Assembly: GCA_900539765.1 (NCBI GenBank)
Contig: UQDF01000020.1
Location: 1-34,126, forward strand
Source of the DNA: an uncultured Porphyromonas sp.
Lineage (GTDB): Bacteria > Bacteroidota > Bacteroidia > Bacteroidales > Porphyromonadaceae
Direction of reading: 5' to 3'
Length of the DNA stretch: 34,126 bases
This document shows, one piece after another, positions 7,835-16,069 of this stretch. The translations under genes were made by a program, and so were the position numbers. The notes beneath the pieces are model-generated. The model saw only the letters and a list, made by a program, of their open reading frames with translations, did not search any database and was not told the DNA's origin. Numbering within the stretch: position 1 is the first letter of the stretch; each line of letters starts with the position of its first letter.

Positions 7835-7951
7835 ACGAAACTTAGTTTTCCAAGGTTGGAAACTTTACTTTCCAGCGGAGGAAAGTTTCAATCCCTAGGG
7901 AGGGATCGTTTGCTCCCAAGGGAGAGACGATTTGATCCCCACGGAGGGATC
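7791..7951. repeat. Chain of about seven mini-hairpins
   Basis: Consecutive short inverted repeats are visible. (1) TTTCCAA 7791-7797 with TTGGAAA 7811-7817. (2) TTTC 7824-7827 with GAAA 7837-7840, plus inner CC/GG. (3) AGTTTTCCAA 7844-7853 with TTGGAAACT 7856-7864, one bulge. (4) ACTTTCC 7867-7873 with GGAAAGT 7880-7886. (5) ATCCCT 7891-7896 with AGGGAT 7901-7906. (6) CTCCC 7913-7917 with GGGAG 7920-7924. (7) GATCCC 7934-7939 with GGGATC 7946-7951. Arm sequences change between units while pairing is kept. Loops in units 4 and 7 are six nt ending GGA. Confidence 0.8.
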
Positions 7952-7992
7952 TAAATTCTCTACAGAGAGCGAGCGAAGCATCGGCACAAACG

Positions 7993-8036
7993 ACAGCCCC
8001 CACGGCTCTCTACGACCAGAGAGCTGTGGGGGCTGT
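7993..8036 (-). terminator. Large hairpin, possible end of hmu transcript
   Basis: A 19-bp stem (7993-8011 with 8018-8036, one G-T pair, 6-nt loop) has the core AGCCCCCACGGCTCTCT. It lies about 90 nt downstream of the hmuV stop on the minus strand. No T-run follows on either strand, so it may be a transcript-end or processing barrier, not a classical terminator. Confidence 0.5.
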
Positions 8037-8040
8037 TGTG

Positions 8041-8092
8041 GTTTAGGAGCTATTTAGCGGCTGTTTAGCACCATTTTAGCGATGGGTTAGGG
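8041..8092. repeat. Phased TTTAGC repeats
   Basis: TTTAG at 8042 is followed by TTTAGC at 8053, 8063 and 8075 and by TTAG near 8086, at spacings of about 10-12 nt, roughly one helical turn. The tract lies between the hmuV stop and the large hairpin. Its function is unknown. Confidence 0.45.
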
Positions 8093-8126
8093 GCGGCTTG
8101 GCGGTCTGTGAACTGTCTGCTCCGCT

Positions 8127-8465
8127 TTACTCCTCGGGGATGTAGATGACCTCGCCATTCTCCAGCTCGTAGGCAATGCCGACGCGCTTGCCTCGGCGCT
8201 GATTGGAGGCATCCTCGCTGTCGGTCGGTGTGTACCGCTCGATGGAGGAGCCTTTTTTGGAGATAATCTCCATATTGTCCTTGCCGGGGTTCTTGATGAT
8301 GGTAAAGTCCTCCTGTGTGAGCATCTCAGTCATACTAAACTTCGTGACCAGTGCCACCATCAGTGCCACGGCAAAGACCATCGCCACGTCAAAGAGGTTG
8401 CTCACGAGCGATGATGGATCGGTATCATCGTGGCGCAGTGTGCGTCGCTTACTTCTTCGTCTCAT
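8127..8465 (-). CDS. hmuV: HmuV-like small membrane protein (DUF2149)
   Basis: A 112-residue protein with a basic N-terminus (MRRRSKRRTLRHDD), one membrane segment (about 20-42, around LFDVAMVFAVALMVALV) and a C-terminal soluble part that should lie in the periplasm. The DPSSLVSNLFDVAMVF sequence, with an acidic residue at the start of the membrane helix, is the DUF2149 signature and recalls ExbD/TolR, whose membrane aspartate carries protons. The start codon lies inside the end of hmuU (17-nt overlap), indicating translational coupling and a 1:1 partner. It is the last gene of the hmu operon. The motor role is inferred from the family resemblance and the pairing with the TolQ-like HmuU. Confidence 0.85.
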   Translation of the reverse strand: MRRRSKRRTLRHDDTDPSSLVSNLFDVAMVFAVALMVALVTKFSMTEMLTQEDFTIIKNPGKDNMEIISKKGSSIERYTPTDSEDASNQRRGKRVGIAYELENGEVIYIPEE

Positions 8466-9066
8466 CTTCTGCTTGGGTTAGGAGTTCGTCGATGTAGTCG
8501 ATGTAGATGAGCTCTTGGTGGTGATAGCGGTGGAGTCTCTGCAAGGTCAGGTAGCCAATGGCAGAGACGAAGAGCCCCAGCACGGTAGTCGCAAAGGCCA
8601 CTTGCATATTGTACGCCATGGTAGCCATATCGCCACTACTTAGTCCTACGAGCGCTGGCCCCATTGGGATGAGGGTACCCATCAGTCCGAGGATTGGGCC
8701 GAACTTGGTCAAGACTTGCGGGTAGACGAGTCGCTTGTCGAGGTGTAGCTCATACTCGCCGATGAGCAGGTTGCGCTCAGCAGCGGGAGCCACGAAGAGC
8801 GAGCGCAATAGCTCCTCAAAGAGGTCTAGCCGTGCTGTCTCTGGACTTTCACCGCCCAGCTCTTGGCGCAGTCTGCTGAGTAGTGCGCTAGCGTCTTCAC
8901 GCTGATGGGAGAAGTATCGCTGCTGTAGTCGCTTGTAGCGCTGTGCTCGCTCGATGAGTCCGCCCAGCATGAGGAGGGCTAGGAGGAAGAGTAGGAGTAG
9001 CCCAATGATTACTGGTATGAGGAGACCATTGGAAAGGAGAAACATGGTGTCTGAAATGAACTTCAT
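8449..9066 (-). CDS. hmuU: HmuU-like MotA/TolQ/ExbB proton channel protein
   Basis: A 205-residue inner-membrane protein of the MotA/TolQ/ExbB family. It has a long N-terminal membrane helix (about 10-32), a charged cytoplasmic domain (about 35-110) and two closely spaced C-terminal helices with the family signature, around FGPILGLMGTLIPMGPALVG (about 120-140) and VAFATTVLGLFVSAIGYL (about 155-175). The frame extends upstream to 9177, but those residues overlap hmuT and are not membrane-like, so the ATG at 9066 (MKFISDTMFL) was chosen. It probably uses the proton gradient to drive HmuV and, through it, another component such as HmuS or HmuR. That coupling is inference. Confidence 0.88.
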   Translation of the reverse strand: MKFISDTMFLLSNGLLIPVIIGLLLLFLLALLMLGGLIERAQRYKRLQQRYFSHQREDASALLSRLRQELGGESPETARLDLFEELLRSLFVAPAAERNLLIGEYELHLDKRLVYPQVLTKFGPILGLMGTLIPMGPALVGLSSGDMATMAYNMQVAFATTVLGLFVSAIGYLTLQRLHRYHHQELIYIDYIDELLTQAEDETKK

Positions 9067-9092
9067 AGTAATCTGTTGTGTGTATAACTGTC

Positions 9093-9797
9093 TTATTTGC
9101 GTGAGCCCTTTGCCTTGATGAACATGGCTACATAGCCGATGAGGACACCACCTGCGAGGGTTGCTAGGAGTATGCACAGCTCTCTAGGCGAGGAGCTATC
9201 TAGCTGGACATCTGGTACGGCTGAGCCTCCAGGTATGAGCATGTAGGCTACGACGCTACCCACGGCTAGCACCCCATCCAAGAGCATCGAGAGCAGACGT
9301 AGAAACTCCCGATCACGTATCAGGCGAGGTGTCAGCTCGATGAGTAGGAGGAGCACCACAGCAAAGGTTATGGTCACTGCCCAGTAATGGACCCCAGGTA
9401 TGCTGTAGATGACAAAGCTCCTCAGGTAGCATAGCGCAGGTAGCATCAGTAGCGAGGGAAGCCATACGGCTATCTGGTGGCAGGCGGTCATGACCGCTAC
9501 GACTAGTCCCTCTCGATGATAGATCATACGCAAAGGTCGGCGCGCGGGTCGGTAGGTGACGACCGCCATCGTGAGCAGTAGCTCTAGCGAGACCATCATA
9601 GCTAGTGTAGAGAGCTGCTCCGCCTGACGTAGCATAGCGTCGAGGGCAAGCTTGCTCACCCGCAGGGTCGCCTGATGAGTCGCCACCAAGCCGACGATGT
9701 AAAGGAGCGCATGTGCTAGTCGCACCCTACGATCAGATCGTACGGCTGTGGTGGTGAGCGCCACTAGGAGCGCAAAGATCGCAACGATGAGTATCAT
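9093..9797 (-). CDS. hmuT: HmuT-like polytopic membrane protein
   Basis: A 234-residue, very hydrophobic protein with about six predicted membrane helices (roughly 1-20, 28-45, 60-80, 95-125, 133-155 and 165-225 containing two) and few charged residues outside basic loops such as RSDRRVR and RPARRPLR. I recognise it by position: in hmu operons an integral membrane protein sits between the CobN-like gene and the TolQ-like gene. It starts 3 nt after the hmuS stop, so it is translated from the same message. No catalytic motif is visible. Its role is unknown. It may anchor or gate the HmuS/HmuU/HmuV assembly. Confidence 0.78.
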   Translation of the reverse strand: MILIVAIFALLVALTTTAVRSDRRVRLAHALLYIVGLVATHQATLRVSKLALDAMLRQAEQLSTLAMMVSLELLLTMAVVTYRPARRPLRMIYHREGLVVAVMTACHQIAVWLPSLLMLPALCYLRSFVIYSIPGVHYWAVTITFAVVLLLLIELTPRLIRDREFLRLLSMLLDGVLAVGSVVAYMLIPGGSAVPDVQLDSSSPRELCILLATLAGGVLIGYVAMFIKAKGSRK

Positions 9798-9800
9798 CTC

Positions 9801-12800
9801 TTACTTTGTACGCTTCTTACGTCTGCCGTAAAGGATGGAGAGTACCAGTATGAGGACGAGTATGACGCCTCCGATGATGACCACTTCGGTCGTGTAGAGC
9901 TGCTCGCTATCCGTTGTAGAGACGGAGCCAGAGGACTGCTTCTTGCCTTGGTCCTTGTCTGAGTCCTTCGAGAGTACTTGCTGCTTTTGATCAGACTGAG
10001 AGGTCACCTTGAGCGCCTTGTCTAGGGCGGCGGTGTACTCTTGTTGCTGCTCGGGGGGGAGCTGCTCCTGGATCATCTTACGTAGCTTAGCATTGTCACA
10101 GACCATACCGCTACAGCCCGCACCAGCCTTTGCCAAGCTCTCGGCATGGAGCTGAGCGATGGTGTGCTTTTGCTCAGCAGTCGCCTGCCAGTAGCCCTTG
10201 CGAATGGTCTCCATCATGGAGGCGGTGAGGTCTTGCAGGGCTGCGGGGTTGTTTCGCTCGAAGAAGTCGACCGTGCCGAGCTGATGCTTGTCCACGACAT
10301 ACATATCGTAGAGAGCATCCCAGAGCTCCTTGTCGATTGCGGAGGGCTTCATAACGTTCCACGCATAGGTGTTGCGGATGGTCTCGTCGATAGCGTCTGC
10401 TGCTCCAGCTCCCTCTTTGAGCTGCTCACGCACATAGGTGGGGTTGAGGATGGTGGTGCGAGCTTCTATGCCGATAGCCTGCTTGATCTCCTGCGTCTTG
10501 ACACGACGACGGTTACGCAGATCGGTGAAGTAGCCCTCGGGATCCTTGCCCGTAACGTGACGCACGGAGAGGGTGAGCCCGCCCATAAACTCATAGACGT
10601 GATCCAAGCTTAGCGCACCCCACGTATTGCTCTGACGGGGCTGGACGACAGCGTCTGTGTTTTGCAGAGCTGCCTCAAAGATTCCTTTGGCGGTCTCGCC
10701 CCAGAGCTCTTCGTCACCATAGATGGCACCCATATTATTCATGTAAACCTCGGCGATCTCGCTCTCCTTCTCCCAGCGGTCACCACTCTCGACCATCTCC
10801 TGAATACCAGTACCGTAGGCACCGTTGAGACCGCCGAAGATGCGCTTGCCGCTAAGTTTACGAGCCTGCTCGGGAGGGACACCATGCTCTAGGAGCACAC
10901 GCTCCGCCTCGACACGTCCGAGGGCTATCTGGTTAGGCGTGTTGCCATCCTTGGTCTCTGCCACAAGATCCATAGCCTTTTGCAAGAGGAAGAGGCGAGA
11001 GGCTGCGATGTCTCGGAGTTGGCCGGAGGTCTGTATGACCACATCCACACGAGGTCTGCCCAGCTCCTTGATGGGGATGACGCGCACGTCGATCACTTTG
11101 CCACGGCGGTCACGCACGGGCTCGACACCGAGGAGCGCCATAATTTCTGCAATGGTCGTACCCTCGCTCTCGATGAAGCTACTGCTCCAGAGCGTGAAGC
11201 TCACCTTGCGGGGTATTGAGTCGTTGTGACGAGAGCGGTAGTCGGCTAGGAGAGCGTCGGCTAGTTGCTGTCCGTCCTCCCATGCCTTTGCGGTGGGCGT
11301 CATCTCGGGATCGATGGCGTAGAGGTTGCGCCCTGTGGGTAGTACGGAGGGGCTAGCGATGAAGTCTCCGCCAGGCGAAGGTGCCGTGTAGCCTCCATTG
11401 AGTGCATTGGCGAGCGAAGCTAGCTCGAGCTGTGGCGAACTGCTCAGCATACGCTTATAATATGGTATCTCTGCCACGGAGCGACGCAACAGACTGATCC
11501 CCTCGGCGAGGAGTACCAGTTTGGAGTCTTGCTTCGCCTCGGCACTGGCGGGCTTGCTGTGAGGAGGCGTACCGCCCATCATACCGGACTGTGCGCTTTC
11601 CTCTTGTTGCGCCTTGAGGAACTGATCGACACGAGCCAGCTCAGCGCCACTAACGCCTAGCGACTGAAGGTGCGCATCGACCTCTCCCGAGGCAATCTCC
11701 CGATCCTGAACACGAGCCACGAAGTGGTCGGCAGGACGGAGGTAGTGAGCGTTGAAGTAGACATCGTCCTTGATCTGAGCATCTGTGATCCGTCCGCGAG
11801 ACTTATCTATCTGAGCCAATGCATAGGCTATTGGGTCGACCGAAAGGAGGCGGACACTGGATCGAATCTTTTCCGAGGAGAAGGGGACACCCGTCGTGTA
11901 CATACCGCCCACGATCTTAGCATTGGCTAGCTCGTCAATGAAGCTGGCGACCAGCTCTATCTCGCCTCTCGTGTAGGGCTTGCTCATCGTGGAGTCTAGC
12001 TTGAGGTCTCTGTGGAAGCCCTGGGCGATGGTCATCTCTTTGATCCGCTTGGAGAGTGCGTCGTCATCTTTTTCCAAAGCTAGGTAGCGGTCGGTCAAGT
12101 CGCGCAACGGTTGCATCTCTTTGTCTAGTTGCGTATCGATAAAGGGCGGAGCTAAGTAAGAGACTGCCCGTCCGTAGGAGCGACGCTTGGCGATCATACA
12201 CTCGCCGACGTTTGCTGTCGTATAGTAATAGATGTGTGGCAGGTCACGCACCAGCCTATCGGTGTAGTCGTAGTTGCTCAGTGCCACCTGCTTGCCGGGG
12301 ATAAATTCCAGACTGCCGTGCGTACCGAAGTGCATCAAGACATCAGCCTGCCAGCCGTTGCGCACCCACAAGTAGCTCGCTATGTATGGGTAAGCGGGTA
12401 CGGAGGTAGAGCCGTGTACCATCTTGAAGTCTAGCTCTCCGCTGCCAGCCCCAGGCTGAGGTAGGAGTGCTACCTTACCATAAGTGAGTCGCGTCACAGC
12501 AATACCCTCGACACCATCACGCTCTAAGACAAGGTCGTGCCCAGGGATTGCCCCGTAGCGAGTCTCTATGCTGTCCTTGAGTGCTGGGGGGAAGGTGTCG
12601 TCGATCCACTGCGTCAGCTCTTGCGTTGAGACAAAGGCGGGGTAGTTGCTGTGTAGCATCATCTGCTTGTTGCCCTCCGCATAGTTATTGTAGAGTGCGC
12701 CACGAGACATCAGATCCTTTGCAAAAGCCTCCTCCGTGTCGGGCAACCCCGTCAGGTCGTATCCTTGGCTCTGTAGGTACTTCAGGACATTGTAGAGCGA

Positions 12801-13952
12801 TGGCACTACCTCGATGCCTTGCGCCACGAGACTGTTTTGTCCAGGACCCTTGAAGTAGAATAGTGCTATGCGCTTGTCCGCGTTGCTCATCGTCTGTAGC
12901 TTGACATAGCGGTGGAGTAGTGAACAGAAGTCGGGCAGACGCTCGGGGATCGTGTGAAACTCCTTAAAGCCCTGCTTGTTCTCCCGCAGTGTGACCAGTG
13001 CAAAGGGGAGGATCGTGCCATCTATCTCAGGCGTTACGACCGTCTGGCTGAGGTAACCGCCCCACATGCCTTGCTTGTCTTGTAGCCAGTCTCTATACTC
13101 CTCCGACACGATGAGCGGAGAGAAGATAGGTACGTTGTGCTCCTTGAGCCAAGCGATGGCGGGGTCGCCACCGAAGCGTCCGTGGGCGAAGTAGATGACC
13201 GCCTGTGGCTTGATCTCCGTGAGGAACTCCAGTCGGCGTGTCATCGCACTGATGGGGTAGACGTTAAAGCCAGACTCCTCCAGCGTTTCGATCAGCTCGT
13301 CCAAGTAGTCGCGGCTCGATCCGAAGGGGCCTGCGATACCCGTAAAGAGCGCAATGCGAGGAGCTCCCCCCTTGTAGCCATGCTCGTTGTAGAACTTTTG
13401 AAAGCTCTCGACACTGTCGAAGGCGAGGTCGGGGTCTTCGTCCGTAAAGAGTAGGTCGTAGCCGTACTCTATCGGCTCCTCGATAGTCCCCGTGCGGAGC
13501 GACTTACCGAGGACTTCCTTACGGATGTAGTTAAAGGCCGAGCGGTAGTTGCTCGTACCGCCATTGGCCAGATAAGACTCCAGCGTCTTCTGCTGTAGCG
13601 AGTCTAGGTTGGAGATGTTGTTCTCTGGTGTCGTGGTCATATAGGCGAGGTACTTCAGTCCGCGCTCCTCGCCTAGTTGTTTGATCAGCGTGCGGTCCTC
13701 ATCGGTCCACTTGAGCCCCATTCCGAAGGCGATCATAGCATCGTAGTTCTTTAGCTCCGTGAGCTCCGTGACGGCTGCGAGGCGCACATTCTTCTTGTCG
13801 GCCGCCACTGCCATACGAGAGGCGATGAAGTCTGGCATATTGACCAGTGCGACCCGTACAGGCTTAGGCCACAAGAGATAAGAGCAGAGGAAGATGATGC
13901 CCAGCAGTAGTGCAGCACCGATGTAGTAGAGATGCTTCTTAGAGAAAGTCAT
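9801..13952 (-). CDS. hmuS: HmuS, membrane-anchored CobN/BchH-like haem-processing protein
   Basis: A 1,383-residue protein of the CobN/BchH large-chelatase superfamily. CobN-like motifs are clear: THGSLEFIPGKQVALSNYD (about residue 540), DLPHIYYYTTANVGECMIAK just after it, and later IRVIPIKELGRPRVDV-type and FGGLNGAYGTGI blocks (about 980-1050). A membrane segment lies at each end: 9-27 after a KK-containing N-terminus, and about 1350-1372 (VVIIGGVILVLILVLSILYG) before the basic tail RRKKRTK. This places the large domain in the periplasm. A CSGMVC pair sits near 1290. No CobS/CobT or ChlI/ChlD partner is nearby and the neighbours are hmu genes, so a haem-related role, proposed in the literature to be iron removal, fits better than cobalt insertion. 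Confidence 0.9.
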   Translation of the reverse strand: MTFSKKHLYYIGAALLLGIIFLCSYLLWPKPVRVALVNMPDFIASRMAVAADKKNVRLAAVTELTELKNYDAMIAFGMGLKWTDEDRTLIKQLGEERGLKYLAYMTTTPENNISNLDSLQQKTLESYLANGGTSNYRSAFNYIRKEVLGKSLRTGTIEEPIEYGYDLLFTDEDPDLAFDSVESFQKFYNEHGYKGGAPRIALFTGIAGPFGSSRDYLDELIETLEESGFNVYPISAMTRRLEFLTEIKPQAVIYFAHGRFGGDPAIAWLKEHNVPIFSPLIVSEEYRDWLQDKQGMWGGYLSQTVVTPEIDGTILPFALVTLRENKQGFKEFHTIPERLPDFCSLLHRYVKLQTMSNADKRIALFYFKGPGQNSLVAQGIEVVPSLYNVLKYLQSQGYDLTGLPDTEEAFAKDLMSRGALYNNYAEGNKQMMLHSNYPAFVSTQELTQWIDDTFPPALKDSIETRYGAIPGHDLVLERDGVEGIAVTRLTYGKVALLPQPGAGSGELDFKMVHGSTSVPAYPYIASYLWVRNGWQADVLMHFGTHGSLEFIPGKQVALSNYDYTDRLVRDLPHIYYYTTANVGECMIAKRRSYGRAVSYLAPPFIDTQLDKEMQPLRDLTDRYLALEKDDDALSKRIKEMTIAQGFHRDLKLDSTMSKPYTRGEIELVASFIDELANAKIVGGMYTTGVPFSSEKIRSSVRLLSVDPIAYALAQIDKSRGRITDAQIKDDVYFNAHYLRPADHFVARVQDREIASGEVDAHLQSLGVSGAELARVDQFLKAQQEESAQSGMMGGTPPHSKPASAEAKQDSKLVLLAEGISLLRRSVAEIPYYKRMLSSSPQLELASLANALNGGYTAPSPGGDFIASPSVLPTGRNLYAIDPEMTPTAKAWEDGQQLADALLADYRSRHNDSIPRKVSFTLWSSSFIESEGTTIAEIMALLGVEPVRDRRGKVIDVRVIPIKELGRPRVDVVIQTSGQLRDIAASRLFLLQKAMDLVAETKDGNTPNQIALGRVEAERVLLEHGVPPEQARKLSGKRIFGGLNGAYGTGIQEMVESGDRWEKESEIAEVYMNNMGAIYGDEELWGETAKGIFEAALQNTDAVVQPRQSNTWGALSLDHVYEFMGGLTLSVRHVTGKDPEGYFTDLRNRRRVKTQEIKQAIGIEARTTILNPTYVREQLKEGAGAADAIDETIRNTYAWNVMKPSAIDKELWDALYDMYVVDKHQLGTVDFFERNNPAALQDLTASMMETIRKGYWQATAEQKHTIAQLHAESLAKAGAGCSGMVCDNAKLRKMIQEQLPPEQQQEYTAALDKALKVTSQSDQKQQVLSKDSDKDQGKKQSSGSVSTTDSEQLYTTEVVIIGGVILVLILVLSILYGRRKKRTK

Positions 13953-13984
13953 ACGGAGAGAGTCTTAGTAGGGGAGGAGAGTGT

Positions 13985-15946
13985 TTAGTAGTTCAGTGAG
14001 AGCGATACGAAGTAGCTCCGTCCAGGCGATAAGGAAGCCCCCTGCTCAACGATTGGGGTCATATAGTTGAAAAGGTTGTCGCAGCCCAGCGTCAGGCTAA
14101 GGTCTAGGAGGGTCTGCCAGCGCTGCGTGACGCTTGCCCTAAAGAGCGCGTAGCCAGGATAAGACTCGTAGCTGTAGTCATCGCTGGCATTGTCGTAAAC
14201 GGCGGAGGTCACGCCACTGAGGTAACGCCCTGAGACCTGCCCCGAGAGAGTGTACGAGCCCCAGCGGTGTCCATACTGTACGGAACCATTGATGTGGTGA
14301 GGTCTCGTGTTGCGGATATGGAAGGACTGCGTCTTGCCCTGCACCTTCATCTGCTCTAGGACGAAGGCGTAGTTGACATTAATATCAAAGTTTGCGAAGG
14401 GAGTAACTCGTAGCATCGCCGTACCGCTCCATAGGTCTAGGGGCTTCTCCCCGTTGCGATACTGAAGTATACTGCCCTCCTGCTCAGGACGTAGATAGAT
14501 GCGGTTGTTGATACGATTGTAGGAGGCCGAGAGGGAGAGATTCATAAAGGAGTTGTTGTACTCAGGCGCGATCATCACGAGGTGGCTGATCTCTGGCTTG
14601 AGGTCGCTAGAACCTTTGATACGAAACATTCCTCGGTGATCCCAATCCATAAAGAGCTCCTTGAGCGAAGGTGATCTAAAGCCCTCAGAGTAGCTAACTC
14701 GCAGAGCATAGTTGCGATTGCGCCACATGATCGATAGGCGAGGCGTCAGGTGCGTCCCATAGGTCGAGTGCATATCTTGACGAAGACCTACGGTCGTGCT
14801 CCAGTTATTGTCCATACGCCAGAGCATCTGTCCGTAGAGCGTCTTCGTCGAGGCTCGGTGTACGTCATTGAGATTGGTCACCTGTACGCTGCGCAGGTTC
14901 TCGTGGAGTATCTCCACACCCGCATTGAAGGTAGGCTTGTAGGGGTCTTCCGTAGGGTCGTAGTTGTACTGCATGCGCGCCGTCTGCGTCAGGTAGTTAA
15001 ACTGTGGCTCCCAGGGTCCCTCCTCCTCTGTGGCGAGGAAGAAGTACTTGTCTCGCTTGTACCCCTCGATATGGTAGCTGGTCTCTATAGAGTGTCCATC
15101 GGTCGGTTTGTAGAGTACTTGTAGATTACCGGTAGGGCTTTGGTAGCGGTTCTTCTCCTTATCGTCAAAGTCCTGCATGCGTGAGTGAAAGCGTCCTGTA
15201 GCGGTGATCGAGAGACGCTTGTCTGGGGAGAGGTAGCGGAGCTTCTCTCCTATGTGAAAGGTGTAGAAGCCTGGCATCGTGCGAGGTCTATCGGCACTCA
15301 CACCTGGTAGCTCGTAGTCATGCTGCTTGGCATAGCCTCCCATCGTCGTGCTGGTCACACGACCCAGTCTCATCACCAGACGACCGTTGTAGCGCTGTAT
15401 GCTCTCTGTGTCGTAGTGGCTAGAGATGTTGGCTCCGAGCTTCTTGTGGCTCCGCTTTGTGATGATATTGATTACGCCGCCTATAGCATTGCTCCCATAG
15501 AGAGCCGAGCTAGAGCCTTGTAGCATCTCGATGCGCTCAATCGAAGAGGGGTCTATACGCTCTAGGTCTACGCTACTGGCCGAACCCTCGTTGGTCATAC
15601 GCTCACCATCTACTAGGAAGAGGTAGTAGTCTGCCGAGAGCCCCCGTATGCTCATACGATTTTGTGTGCCGTGGGTACTCGTCTGCACGCCAGGGATTAC
15701 CATCTGTAGCAGATCCTCCACAGATCGTGCCTGCACTGCTTCGATCTCTTTGGGCGAGACAACGCGGATCGGTATGGAGATGTTTTTCATCGGACAGCGT
15801 GTGCGGGTACCCGTGACGACTACCTCGCTAAGGCACTTGACCTTTGTACTGTCCACGAGTGTCGAGTCCTGAGGGAGCAGTGGGGTAGCGGAGAGAGTCC
15901 GTGCGAGGATGAGTAGAGAGAGGAGGGTGTATAGAGACCTTTTCAT
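13985..15946 (-). CDS. hmuR: HmuR, TonB-dependent haem receptor
   Basis: Outer-membrane receptor of 653 residues that would import haem delivered by HmuY. It has a signal peptide (1-20, MKRSLYTLLSLLILARTLSA), a TonB box (EVVVTGTRT, 41-49), a plug domain (about 50-165, with SIRGL, GSSSALYGSNAIGGVINI) and a 22-strand-type barrel ending in the aromatic residue of VSLSLNY. Haem-receptor features are visible: a plug histidine (H92) and FRSP (423-426) followed by H437 and then SSDL (446-449), matching the FRAP/YRAP-His-NPDL region with NPDL changed to SSDL. The frame runs upstream to 16027, but the ATG at 15946 starts the signal peptide. It lies 123 nt after hmuY and 32 nt before hmuS. Confidence 0.92.
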   Translation of the reverse strand: MKRSLYTLLSLLILARTLSATPLLPQDSTLVDSTKVKCLSEVVVTGTRTRCPMKNISIPIRVVSPKEIEAVQARSVEDLLQMVIPGVQTSTHGTQNRMSIRGLSADYYLFLVDGERMTNEGSASSVDLERIDPSSIERIEMLQGSSSALYGSNAIGGVINIITKRSHKKLGANISSHYDTESIQRYNGRLVMRLGRVTSTTMGGYAKQHDYELPGVSADRPRTMPGFYTFHIGEKLRYLSPDKRLSITATGRFHSRMQDFDDKEKNRYQSPTGNLQVLYKPTDGHSIETSYHIEGYKRDKYFFLATEEEGPWEPQFNYLTQTARMQYNYDPTEDPYKPTFNAGVEILHENLRSVQVTNLNDVHRASTKTLYGQMLWRMDNNWSTTVGLRQDMHSTYGTHLTPRLSIMWRNRNYALRVSYSEGFRSPSLKELFMDWDHRGMFRIKGSSDLKPEISHLVMIAPEYNNSFMNLSLSASYNRINNRIYLRPEQEGSILQYRNGEKPLDLWSGTAMLRVTPFANFDINVNYAFVLEQMKVQGKTQSFHIRNTRPHHINGSVQYGHRWGSYTLSGQVSGRYLSGVTSAVYDNASDDYSYESYPGYALFRASVTQRWQTLLDLSLTLGCDNLFNYMTPIVEQGASLSPGRSYFVSLSLNY

Positions 15947-16015
15947 ATAGTAAAGCTTAGGGCGTAAAAGGGAGAATAGGCTCAGTGCGCTTAAGAGACG
16001 CTTAGAGTTAAGCAA

Positions 16016-16056
16016 GCTCGGAGCCACAGAGAGCGGTCTATCTAGTAGCTCCGAGC
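16016..16056 (-). promoter_or_regulatory. Hairpin between hmuY and hmuR
   Basis: A perfect 9-bp inverted repeat (GCTCGGAGC 16016-16024, GCTCCGAGC 16048-16056) with a 23-nt loop starts 14 nt after the hmuY stop. It has no strong T-run. It may protect the 3' end of an hmuY-only transcript or lower read-through into hmuR. Confidence 0.5.
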
Positions 16057-16069
16057 GGGTAAGGAGTGA

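Larger units (their letters stand above)
7633..8126. other. Repeat-rich convergent intergenic region
   Basis: This 494-nt gap between tdh (plus) and hmuV (minus) holds the tdh terminator, the family A repeat and mini-hairpin chain, a large hairpin at 7993-8036 and phased TTTAGC repeats at about 8041-8090. No credible protein-coding frame is present. Confidence 0.75.

Noticed and set aside
7891..7951. Series of tandem transcription terminators
   Set aside because: The hairpins are short and lack T-runs, and a good terminator for tdh already lies upstream at 7678-7716.
9801..13952. Annotation as aerobic cobaltochelatase CobN
   Set aside because: There is no CobS/CobT partner or other B12 genes nearby, membrane anchors at both ends are unlike CobN, and the gene sits inside a complete hmu order.
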